From the NCBI GenBank assembly GCA_913061515.1, contig CAJXSF010000029.1, forward strand, positions 1-40,265: 40,265 nucleotides of DNA, given 5' to 3'. Shown one piece after another: positions 7,522 through 14,660 of this stretch (position 1 is its first letter; every line of letters begins with the position of its first letter). The DNA is from an uncultured Gammaproteobacteria bacterium (GTDB lineage Bacteria; Pseudomonadota; Gammaproteobacteria; Pseudomonadales; Pseudohongiellaceae). Below the pieces are notes generated by a model. It did no database searches. It was not told the origin of the DNA and worked only from the letters and a program-made list of their open reading frames with translations. The translations under genes were made by a program, and so were the position numbers.

Positions 7522-7745
7522 GGAGACTCTCTTAATTGCTTATAATTATTATGTACATACCGGCTTCCCACAAAATTAAAGGGTTTGTCGGCAGCCCCTA
7601 ATTCTAACGAGCTTTATGCAGAAGTCAAAGGCGCTGTTAAATCACTTTTGCTTCTCCTGTGATTAAGCCTCTATTCAGTTATGCGGTGTCAGTATTGCGT
7701 CATGGTTAGCGCTTTCCCGACGAGGCCTACCTAAGCATTCGTTTT

Positions 7746-7778
7746 CGTCAAATTGACGTGACTTATACATACTGAGGT
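7746..7778 (+). promoter_or_regulatory. inverted repeat and ribosome site upstream of glycine-zipper gene
   Basis: A perfect repeat CGTCAA-A-TTGACG (7746-7758) lies 29 bases before the ATG, a likely operator. A TTATACAT -10-like sequence (7763-7770) follows, and TGAGGT (7773-7778) is a ribosome site nine bases before the start at 7788. No PhoP-box-like direct repeat was seen in this gap (7522-7787), which otherwise holds nothing recognisable. Confidence 0.4.
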
Positions 7779-7787
7779 CGATGACTT

Positions 7788-8336
7788 ATGAAGAAGTTCC
7801 CTGAAAGTAAAAAAAATTTAGTCACTAGCGCCGTATTTACAATTGTTGCTTTGTCGATGTCAGCGCCAGTGTTGGCTGAAACACACTATGCCTACGCGCA
7901 AGTTGTAGACTCCACTCCTGTCTACCGCACAGTGGAGGTGTCAACGCCTCGTGAGGAGTGTTGGAACGAAGAGATCGCCCATACACACAATGATCGCGCC
8001 AATAGCCGAACCCCCGCGCTATTGGGAACCATCATCGGTGGGGCACTTGGCAATGCGGTGGGGAATGGGAAGTCGAACAAACGTGTAGGCGCAGTAGTTG
8101 GGGCAGTATTGGGACACTCTATTGGACGTGATATAGTCGCCAACAATCGACGCGATCGTACGGTGCATTACGAGACAGTTCGTCAATGTGAAACCGTGTA
8201 CGATTACCATGAAGAAGAGCGCATCATCGGGTATCAAGTACAGTATCTTTATAACAATGAAGAATATTCTGTGCGAATGGATAGCGACCCCGGCGATAGA
8301 GTGCGCGTTAAGGTTAATATACAGCCTGTATTTTAA
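7788..8336 (+). CDS. glycine zipper 2TM-domain envelope protein
   Basis: Exported protein of 182 residues. A signal peptide covers residues 1-30 (FTIVALSMSAPVLA, cut before ETHYAY). A glycine-zipper segment follows at about 78-114 (LLGTIIGGALGNAVGNGK, then GAVVGAVLGHSIG), the Rick_17kDa/glycine-zipper-2TM signature found in outer-membrane-associated proteins. The flanks have paired cysteines (C59 and one near ETVRQCETVYDY) and a Tyr-rich C-terminal segment (YQVQYLYNNEEYSVRMD) common to this group. There is no lipobox Cys at the cleavage site, so it is not an obvious lipoprotein. It sits upstream of a PepSY/PhoPQ set and may respond to envelope stress; exact function unknown. Confidence 0.8.
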   Translation: MKKFPESKKNLVTSAVFTIVALSMSAPVLAETHYAYAQVVDSTPVYRTVEVSTPREECWNEEIAHTHNDRANSRTPALLGTIIGGALGNAVGNGKSNKRVGAVVGAVLGHSIGRDIVANNRRDRTVHYETVRQCETVYDYHEEERIIGYQVQYLYNNEEYSVRMDSDPGDRVRVKVNIQPVF

Positions 8337-8402
8337 GACAGCGTGTCAGTTGATTTGATGCGAAGGCTGTACTCCATCACGTATTTTTGAAAGGGGTTCA
8401 AG

Positions 8403-8723
8403 TTGAAGTCAAAATCACTGACAAGCCGAATCGGGATGCTGGCGGTCATGCTATTGATAGCGCTAGGTTTGCCGAATCAAGAAACGGCGTCTGCGCAAAG
8501 CCTGATCTTGGCTCAGGCGAATGAGCCGGCAGCCCAGGCTGCTGCTGTTTCGCAGCGTCGAGCATTAGAGCTGGTGCGCGCGCGCTTCCCTGGTAATGTC
8601 GTAAGTATTAATCAAGTTCAGCAAGGGGGAGTCCTTCAGTACCGAGTGCGTATGGACAATGAAGGCAATATTTACACTGTGTATGTTAATGCTCAAACTG
8701 GCGCTATTACTAGGGAGCAATAA
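8403..8723 (+). CDS. PepSY-domain periplasmic protein, first gene of phoPQ-type operon
   Basis: Exported protein of 106 residues. The N-terminus is a signal peptide (MLAVMLLIALGLP in its core, ending near TASAQS), followed by a single PepSY domain (about 47-104) with RRALELVRARFPGNVVSI and the typical NAQTGAI ending. PepSY domains are thought to modulate proteases or sensors in the periplasm. The start is TTG at 8403, supported by AAGGGG (8391-8396) six bases upstream; Met12 (8436) is less well supported. It ends two bases before the response regulator start, so the three genes are almost certainly one operon and the protein may tune the sensor kinase. Confidence 0.83.
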   Translation: MKSKSLTSRIGMLAVMLLIALGLPNQETASAQSLILAQANEPAAQAAAVSQRRALELVRARFPGNVVSINQVQQGGVLQYRVRMDNEGNIYTVYVNAQTGAITREQ

Positions 8724-8725
8724 CG

Positions 8726-9400
8726 ATGCGATTGCTCGTAGTAGAAGATCAAAGCCTCTTGCGCCAAACTCTCGTACAAGGGCTTAGTCAAAACGGTTAC
8801 ATTGTTGACGATGCAGCCGACGGCAAGGCGGGCTTATATTACGCAACGGAATTTGACTACGATGCGGCCATCATCGATTTGGGATTGCCTTTGATCGACG
8901 GCATTTCTTTGATTAAACAAATACGCAGTTTGGAGAAAACGTTTCCAATCTTGATTCTTACCGCACGAGGGGATTGGCAAGATAAGGTGGAAGGGCTGGA
9001 TGCGGGTGCGGACGACTATGTTGTGAAGCCGTTTCAAATCGAAGAAATTCTTGCCCGCTTAAATGCTCTGCTACGACGGGCCGCTGGTTTTGCAAAATCG
9101 TTGATTGAGTTCGGTCCTATTGTGCTAGACATCAGTGCTAAAAGAGTTAGCCTAAATGGCACTGGTGTGGATCTCACTGCGTATGAATACAAACTATTAG
9201 AGTATTTGATGTTGCACCCAGGGCAAGTGATATCTAAAACCGAACTGACCGAACACTTGTATGCGCAAGATTACGACCGAGACAGTAATGTGTTGGAAGT
9301 ATTTGTCAGGCGCTTGCGTCAGAAGCTCGACTCTGAAGATACTCTAAAGCCAATCGAGACCATTCGAGGTCAAGGCTATCGTTTCCGAGCCGATCAATGA
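8726..9400 (+). CDS. phoP: PhoP-type OmpR-family response regulator
   Basis: DNA-binding response regulator, 224 residues. The receiver domain (1-115) has the acidic pair E7/D8, phosphoacceptor D51 (IIDLGLPLIDG), T79 and K101 (DYVVKPF). The OmpR/PhoB winged-helix domain spans about 125-221, ending with IRGQGYRF. The stretch LTARGDWQDKVEGLDAGADD and the following IEEILARLNALLRR are strikingly like E. coli PhoP, so I assign the PhoP branch rather than QseB. It sits between the PepSY gene and its kinase; the ATG is preceded by GGGAG. Regulated genes cannot be read from the sequence. Confidence 0.85.
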   Translation: MRLLVVEDQSLLRQTLVQGLSQNGYIVDDAADGKAGLYYATEFDYDAAIIDLGLPLIDGISLIKQIRSLEKTFPILILTARGDWQDKVEGLDAGADDYVVKPFQIEEILARLNALLRRAAGFAKSLIEFGPIVLDISAKRVSLNGTGVDLTAYEYKLLEYLMLHPGQVISKTELTEHLYAQDYDRDSNVLEVFVRRLRQKLDSEDTLKPIETIRGQGYRFRADQ

Positions 9401-9407
9401 GCCCGTC

Positions 9408-10829
9408 ATGAGCAGCGAAGTGGCTTCCGCTCCCTATTCCCTACAAACTCGCCTCCTAGTGGCAATGAGTATCCTTCTCACTATTTTCTTAGGCTTAACC
9501 GGTGTCGTTCTTGATAGAGCGTTTCGCAGTAGTGTTGAGGCAGGAGTGGCTGAACAACTGCGTGCTCAAATTTATGTGCTTTTATCAGCAGTTGAAGAAG
9601 ACAACGGCCAGTTCTATTTTCTCCAAGATTTAAGGGAACCTCGCTTTACACAGCTTAACTCTGGCTTATATGGCCTAGTCAGTAATTCTGAGCTTGGCGA
9701 AGTGTTGCGCACGCCTTCTGCACTGGAAATTGACTATATGAATTTTGTCACAATGTGGCAGGACGTGAGTCGAGGGGATTTTTATTTTTCACGCGCCGCC
9801 GCGAACGATGGCAATGAGTATTTTGTGGCGGCTTATGGGGTGGTTTGGGAAGGTGGCGCCGCGACCTACGATTTTGTCGTGATCGAATCCACAAGCACCT
9901 ATTTAGCAGAGCTTAGTAATTTTCGAACTAGCCTTTGGTCGTGGCTCGGTGGGGTCGCGGTGTTATTGCTAGTACTACAGGTAATACTTATGCGCTGGGG
10001 TTTGTCTCCCTTGCGCCGATTGGCCGTCGATTTGAAACTGATAGAGAGTGGCAATAGCGCACAGTTAGAAGAGAACTACCCTAAGGAGTTGCAGGCCGTT
10101 ACACAGAATCTAAATTTGCTTATACAAAGCGAACGCAAGCAAATGACAAGGTATAGAGAAACTTTGGGTGATCTTGCTCATAGTTTAAAGACCCCGCTAG
10201 CAGTCGTGGCTGGTGCAATGCAAAACCTGTCAGCACGATTTGTGAAAAATACTCAGATCGATGCGGAAGAGCAAATCAATACTGTGACTGAACAGCTAGA
10301 AAGGATGAATCAAATTGTCAGCTACCAATTGCAGCGAGCCGTGAGAAGCAATGGTAGCTCTAGCCTAGCCCGTCGCGTAAATGTCGCCGAAAGTGTTGAA
10401 AAAATATTAAGAGCATTAGAGAAAGTTTACGCAAGCAAAGAAATGACGGTGAGCAAACACCTAGATTCAGAGCTATATTTTTTAGGTGATGAACGAGACT
10501 TGATGGAGGTGCTAGGCAACATCCTTGACAACGCATTTAAATATGGTGGAAGTGCATTGTCGATCACTACACAAGTTAGCACTTCACCCGTGTCTCAACT
10601 CAATATTATCGTTGACGACAATGGTCCGGGCATATCAGATGAGCATCAAGAGTTTGTGTTGCAACGTGGTGCTCGCGTCGACACTTTAGCAAAAGGGCAG
10701 GGGATTGGGCTCGCAGTGGTGGCGGATATAATGAATAGTTACGGTGGGCAGATTAACGTCTCTAGCAACGATTCGGGCGGTGCACGTGTGGAGCTTGTTT
10801 TGCGAAATTTTCATCGGGGTAGCAATTGA
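9408..10829 (+). CDS. phoQ: PhoQ-type sensor histidine kinase
   Basis: Inner-membrane kinase, 473 residues, partner of the regulator seven bases upstream. TM1 is at about 16-36, the periplasmic sensor at 37-172 and TM2 at about 174-194, followed by a HAMP-like linker. The phosphorylated histidine is H258 in LGDLAHSLKTPLAVV; the HSLKTPLAV box is the PhoQ-subfamily form. The catalytic domain has the N-box NILDNAFKYG (371-380), VDDNGPGIS (402-410) and GQGIGLAVV (430-438). The periplasmic domain differs from E. coli PhoQ, so the signal (divalent cations, peptides, acid) is uncertain. An ATG at 9397, overlapping the preceding TGA, reaches a stop after four codons, so 9408 is the start. Convergent with the TSUP gene. 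Confidence 0.86.
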   Translation: MSSEVASAPYSLQTRLLVAMSILLTIFLGLTGVVLDRAFRSSVEAGVAEQLRAQIYVLLSAVEEDNGQFYFLQDLREPRFTQLNSGLYGLVSNSELGEVLRTPSALEIDYMNFVTMWQDVSRGDFYFSRAAANDGNEYFVAAYGVVWEGGAATYDFVVIESTSTYLAELSNFRTSLWSWLGGVAVLLLVLQVILMRWGLSPLRRLAVDLKLIESGNSAQLEENYPKELQAVTQNLNLLIQSERKQMTRYRETLGDLAHSLKTPLAVVAGAMQNLSARFVKNTQIDAEEQINTVTEQLERMNQIVSYQLQRAVRSNGSSSLARRVNVAESVEKILRALEKVYASKEMTVSKHLDSELYFLGDERDLMEVLGNILDNAFKYGGSALSITTQVSTSPVSQLNIIVDDNGPGISDEHQEFVLQRGARVDTLAKGQGIGLAVVADIMNSYGGQINVSSNDSGGARVELVLRNFHRGSN

Positions 10830-10838
10830 TAGCGAGCA

Positions 10839-11597
10839 CTAGAACAGCCAAGCCGCCAAGCAAGAGCAAAGAGTCATAACGAATAAAAACCACTTAATGG
10901 TCGTTTGTTTTGCATGCACGGCAAATTTAACCGTCAGCCAAGAGCCGATCATGGTGCCTACTGCCAAGATTAAACCAGGGATCCAACGGACTTGGTCGAA
11001 ATATATAAATATGCCTAGCGCAACTACTGTAAAACCGAGTGAGCACACCATTTTTAAGGCGTTTGCACGCACCAGATCATAGCGTAGCCCGCCGGCAAGA
11101 GCGGCTAAAAGAATGAAGCCTACTCCAGCTTGCACAAAACCGCCGTAGATACCTGCTAAAAATAAGGCCCACCAAGCACCGGAGCTATCACGCACATTTT
11201 TCACAGGTGTGCCGTCAGGCGGGGCCATAAACCCTGGGCGCACGAGAATAATCACCGACATAGTAATAATGGTGCCCAGCAGTATTGGCTTGAGCGCGAC
11301 TGTAGGCATTAACGCGGCAGCAAACGAGCCTATAACCCCCCCTAATAGTGTCGGGATGATAATCGGGACAATTGCAGGAGTATCTAAACGGTCGTATTTC
11401 TGGAAACCACGCACGCCCACCACACATTGGAGAGCGACGGCAACGCGATTGGTGCCATTCGCCACATCGGCAGGCAAACCGAGTAACATGAGCACAGGAA
11501 GTGTGAGGTTTGAGCCGCCCCCCGCGATTGTGTTGATGCCACCAGCGAGCAAGCCCATCGCAGCGAGCAAAAAGAGAAGCGGTATATTGTAATCCAT
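10839..11597 (-). CDS. TSUP family transporter (TauE/SafE-type permease)
   Basis: Inner-membrane permease with about eight hydrophobic segments over 252 residues. It has the family hallmark near the N-terminus (GLLAGGINTIAGGGSNLTLP) and a second copy-like segment later (GIYGGFVQAGVGFILLAAL). Members move sulfite, sulfonates or other small anions; substrate unknown here and no sulfur genes are adjacent. I take the ATG at 11597 (MDYNIPLLFLL), which fits family N-termini. The frame extends to a TTG at 11651, but that would add a polar leader of 18 residues. Neither start has a clear ribosome site. Confidence 0.87.
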   Translation of the reverse strand: MDYNIPLLFLLAAMGLLAGGINTIAGGGSNLTLPVLMLLGLPADVANGTNRVAVALQCVVGVRGFQKYDRLDTPAIVPIIIPTLLGGVIGSFAAALMPTVALKPILLGTIITMSVIILVRPGFMAPPDGTPVKNVRDSSGAWWALFLAGIYGGFVQAGVGFILLAALAGGLRYDLVRANALKMVCSLGFTVVALGIFIYFDQVRWIPGLILAVGTMIGSWLTVKFAVHAKQTTIKWFLFVMTLCSCLAAWLF

Positions 11598-11694
11598 AAA
11601 AACGGTGGCTCGAGTATACGGGGAAGCGTGAAAGGCGTCACAGTGTAGCAAATCAATAAGCGTTGATCTGCTAAAGTTCTATATACATCACATA

Positions 11695-11738
11695 CTTGAC
11701 GCTAGCGAATGTCTATCTTGACGCTGTCCCCAAAGGGG
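11695..11738 (+). promoter_or_regulatory. direct repeat and small hairpin upstream of the minor pilin operon
   Basis: CTTGACGCT occurs twice, at 11695-11703 and 11717-11725, exactly 22 bases apart (two helical turns, same DNA face), as expected for an activator or response-regulator site. A short CCCC-AAA-GGGG hairpin follows at 11728-11738. fimU starts 41 bases further on. No convincing -35/-10 or sigma-54 element was found. Confidence 0.4.
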
Positions 11739-11778
11739 CAACTCTTGCTGGAGTAATATTTATCTGCAATAGTGCCAA

Positions 11779-12351
11779 ATGGCTACCCAAAGTGTCAAAA
11801 TTGCTGTGAATTTAATGATGAATGTTAATAAAATCAAGGGTTTTACTGTAATCGAACTGATGATAGTTGTCGGCGTGATGGGGATTCTGCTCGCTGTCGG
11901 TTTACCTAGTCTGCAGGATACGATTAGTCGTATTTCAACCAATACCCAAGCGAAGACCCTTGTATCTAGCCTGAACTTTGCACGTAGTGAGGCAATTAAG
12001 CGCGGGAGTTTAGTATCCATATGCGCCAGCTCCGACGGCACGGACTGTGCTGCAGATGCTTGGAGTGACGGTTGGCTAGTGTTTGTTGACAACAATGGCG
12101 ATGCGGATGGTGCAGCAGGGTCTGTCGATGTAGGCGATGAAGTCTTACGAGTTTATCAAGGCTTGGGCAGCAATTCTCTGACCTTCAGTGCAGATATTCA
12201 ACAATTCGATCCGCGTGGCTTTGGCACTAACGCTGGTGTCAGGACATTCTTGCTGTGTCCTGAAGATGATAATTCTGCGAACGCACAATCTGTTGAGATC
12301 TCAATCACTGGCAGGGGTCGACGTATCCATGATGGTTTAGATTGCTCATGA
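11779..12351 (+). CDS. fimU: type IV minor pilin FimU (GspH/FimT family)
   Basis: Pseudopilin that primes the type IV pilus together with PilV, PilW and PilX; exported to the inner membrane and cut by PilD. The prepilin cleavage site is G21|F22 (IKGFTVIELMIVVG), with Glu at mature +5 (E26) and the following hydrophobic helix. The GspH/FimT domain follows (LNFARSEAIKRG, CASSDGTDC, WSDGWLVFVDNNGD) and ends in a Cys-containing tail. The leader is long if the ATG at 11779 is used; ATGs at 11815 and 11818 would give a short leader. None has a good ribosome site. It is first of an operon; its stop overlaps the pilV start. Confidence 0.88.
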   Translation: MATQSVKIAVNLMMNVNKIKGFTVIELMIVVGVMGILLAVGLPSLQDTISRISTNTQAKTLVSSLNFARSEAIKRGSLVSICASSDGTDCAADAWSDGWLVFVDNNGDADGAAGSVDVGDEVLRVYQGLGSNSLTFSADIQQFDPRGFGTNAGVRTFLLCPEDDNSANAQSVEISITGRGRRIHDGLDCS

Positions 12352-12878
12352 AAAACAAAAAATTTGCAGCGAGCCAAACAAGTCCAGCACGCAAGCCTAT
12401 GCAGGCAGGCACCACTTTAATTGAGGTCCTAATCTCGCTCCTTATTTTAGCCATTGGCCTATTGGGTATGTCGGGATTACAGACTGTCAGTTTGCGCAGT
12501 ACCCAAAGTGCCTACCTAAGGACTCAAGCCAGTATCGCTAGCAATGACATTGTAGAGCGAGTGCGGGCCAATCTTCAGGGTGTTGAGGCCAACAGTTATA
12601 ACAATATTGATGGGGAGGTGACGGCAGCGTGCAATACTGCCGTAGGCTGTAATTTTTCTGAACTAGCCGCCAATGACATTGCTGAATGGAAAGTAGCACT
12701 TGCAGCAGATCTCCCTGCTGGCGTGGGCACTGTGTGCGCGGATTCGACTCCGGCTGACGGTACCCCAGCTGCTCCGGCCTGCGATGGATTAGGAACACTT
12801 TACGCGGTGAAGATTTGGTGGGATGAAGATCGCGATGGCGCGGCTGAAAAGCGATTCGCATTGAGTTTTCAACCCTAG
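12348..12878 (+). CDS. pilV: type IV minor pilin PilV
   Basis: Minor pilin of 176 residues. The ATG overlaps the fimU stop (ATGA), giving translational coupling; a TTG six bases earlier is less likely. The prepilin site is G21|T22 in AGTTLIEVLISLL, with Glu at +5. Residue +1 is Thr rather than the usual Phe. The helix continues as LAIGLLGMSGLQTVSL, a PilV hallmark, then YLRTQASIASNDIVERVRAN. Two Cys near AACNTAVGC and others suggest disulfides in the globular domain. It acts in the pilus priming complex with FimU, PilW and PilX. Confidence 0.9.
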   Translation: MKNKKFAASQTSPARKPMQAGTTLIEVLISLLILAIGLLGMSGLQTVSLRSTQSAYLRTQASIASNDIVERVRANLQGVEANSYNNIDGEVTAACNTAVGCNFSELAANDIAEWKVALAADLPAGVGTVCADSTPADGTPAAPACDGLGTLYAVKIWWDEDRDGAAEKRFALSFQP

Positions 12879-12905
12879 AGCTGAGCGCAAACCGAGTTAT
12901 GAAGT

Positions 12906-14066
12906 ATGAGAGCAGAACGACTTAACATTAATATCGCAATGTCGCCTTTTAAGATGGGCGGTTTAAGCATGATTGAGCTTTTGATTGCAATGGTGATGGG
13001 CTTGACCTTGACCGCAGGGGTGATGCAAGTCTACGTGGGAAATACACAAACTGAACGCGATCAAGAGGCGCGTTCGCGTATGCAAGAAAACGGCCGTTTC
13101 GCAATTACCTATCTTGCGAATGAACTACGCATGGCGGGATATTTGGGCTGCCTTTCCACAATCGATGAAAACTCAATCAATAACACGTTAGATGGTCCAC
13201 CGCCTTCCTTTCAGCCGGGCGTCGGAATTCAAGGATGGGAAGCCAATGGTACCGGGCTGGGGGTAGTGAGTAATAGCGCCAATAATGTAGCTACTACCGA
13301 TACGAGTGGTGGCGGCTGGACGAGTTCAGGAGGCAATGTTTTAGATTCCACAAATGTTGTGCCCGCTACTGATATCGTTAGGGTCTGGAACGCTGCAGGC
13401 ACTGGTGCCACGATTAACTCAATCAGTCCCGGTGCGGGAATGACTGTCGTGAACTCTGGCCTTACTGATATCGAGGACGGTGATATTTTGCTATTAAGTG
13501 ACTGCCAAAGAGCCGACTGGGTGCAGGCGTGCAACGTTCAAGATATCGGTGGAGGTGCAAGTATTAACTCCGTTCTCTCAGCTGGTTGTGTGCCCGGCAA
13601 TGATGTCACCGCCGTCATGAGAACCCAGGCAGGTGGTGAGTTAGTGAAGTTGGAAGGCACTATGTACTATATCGGCAAACGCGCAGATGTCGCGACCAAC
13701 CCTCCCGCTCTTTTCAGAAGGCAGTTGAGTCAAAACGCAGGCCTAGGCAATGCTGAAGAATTGGTAGAAGGAATCGAAAACCTACAAATACTTTATGGTA
13801 TTAATGCCGATAACGATAATAAAAAAACTGTCGATTCCTATGTGACGGCGAATCTTGTGGGCGACTGGTCACGCGTAATCAGTGTTCGCGTCAGCGTTCT
13901 GGTGCAATCAATCGAAGATAATATGTTGCCTGCCCCGCAAGCTTATACCTTTAATGGCGTTCGCTATGATGGTGCTGCCGGAAATGGAGCATTGCCAGCG
14001 GATAGGCGACTACGTCGAGTGTTCACTTCAACGATTACTTTGCGCAATCGCGCGGTAGGGAGTTAA
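12906..14066 (+). CDS. pilW: type IV minor pilin PilW
   Basis: Large minor pilin of 386 residues. Prepilin site G19|L20 (KMGGLSMIELLIAMVMG) with Glu at +5; Leu at +1. The PilW domain follows: RSRMQENGRFAITYLANELR (78-like position after the helix) and MAGYLGC are diagnostic. A long Gly/Asn/Ser/Thr-rich globular part precedes ALFRRQLSQNAGLGNAEELV and GIENLQILYGINADND, then a conserved DRRLRRVFTSTITLRNR end. Met12 (12939) is an alternative start. It lies 27 bases after pilV and three bases before pilX. Confidence 0.9.
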   Translation: MRAERLNINIAMSPFKMGGLSMIELLIAMVMGLTLTAGVMQVYVGNTQTERDQEARSRMQENGRFAITYLANELRMAGYLGCLSTIDENSINNTLDGPPPSFQPGVGIQGWEANGTGLGVVSNSANNVATTDTSGGGWTSSGGNVLDSTNVVPATDIVRVWNAAGTGATINSISPGAGMTVVNSGLTDIEDGDILLLSDCQRADWVQACNVQDIGGGASINSVLSAGCVPGNDVTAVMRTQAGGELVKLEGTMYYIGKRADVATNPPALFRRQLSQNAGLGNAEELVEGIENLQILYGINADNDNKKTVDSYVTANLVGDWSRVISVRVSVLVQSIEDNMLPAPQAYTFNGVRYDGAAGNGALPADRRLRRVFTSTITLRNRAVGS

Positions 14067-14069
14067 GGC

Positions 14070-14627
14070 ATGCACCATATTGCGCAACCCAAGCAGCAAA
14101 AAGGCGCGGTGCTAATATTTTGTTTGGTGTTTCTACTAGTGCTGACGATGATGGGAGTCGCCAGTATGGAGTCCTCAGTATTGGAAGAGCGTATGGCGGG
14201 CAATTTGCAAGATTATAATGCAGCGTTTCAAGCAGCGGAGGCATCATTGCAAGTAGGAGAGACTTGGCTGATGGATCAGATCACTTGGCCTGCAACAAGC
14301 AATGACGGTAGCACGACAGTTTGGAGTCGTGACTCTATGGATCCTAATTCGAGCGATTCATTGCATTGGTGGCAAGATAGCACACGGCAAACATCGTCTT
14401 GGTGGGGTGACAATGCCATAGAGGTGAGTGACGTAGAGGGAGTTGCCACAGCCCCGCACTATGTACTTGAGGAAATGTCGACAATCACAAGCGGACAATC
14501 CATTGGCATCGGGTCAGGGTTGCAGTCTCGCGTTCGAGTTTTTCACCGCATTACGGCGCGTGGTTCCGGGGTGGGTGACTCGGCTGTTGTGCAGTTGCAG
14601 TCTACGTTTGTGAAGACTTATGAATAG
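14070..14627 (+). CDS. pilX: type IV minor pilin PilX
   Basis: Minor pilin of 185 residues, three bases after pilW; AGGGAG and AAGG precede the ATG. The N-terminal helix is PilX-like, QKGAVLIFCLVFLLVLTMMG, with cleavage expected after G12. The residue at mature +5 is not Glu, which is usual for PilX. SMESSVLEERMAGNLQDYN and AFQAAEASLQ are diagnostic for the family. The C-terminal domain is polar and Trp-rich. PilX works with PilV/PilW to bring PilY1 to the pilus tip. Confidence 0.88.
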   Translation: MHHIAQPKQQKGAVLIFCLVFLLVLTMMGVASMESSVLEERMAGNLQDYNAAFQAAEASLQVGETWLMDQITWPATSNDGSTTVWSRDSMDPNSSDSLHWWQDSTRQTSSWWGDNAIEVSDVEGVATAPHYVLEEMSTITSGQSIGIGSGLQSRVRVFHRITARGSGVGDSAVVQLQSTFVKTYE

Positions 14628-14660
14628 CCGTTTATCGTTGAAAACAAGTTGGGGCAAAGT

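Noticed and set aside
7522..8402. PhoP-box search before the glycine-zipper and PepSY genes
   Set aside because: No (T/G)GTTTA-N5-(T/G)GTTTA direct repeat found; autoregulation not supported.
10839..11651. TTG start at 11651 for the TSUP gene
   Set aside because: No ribosome site and a polar leader not seen in the family; the ATG at 11597 fits better.
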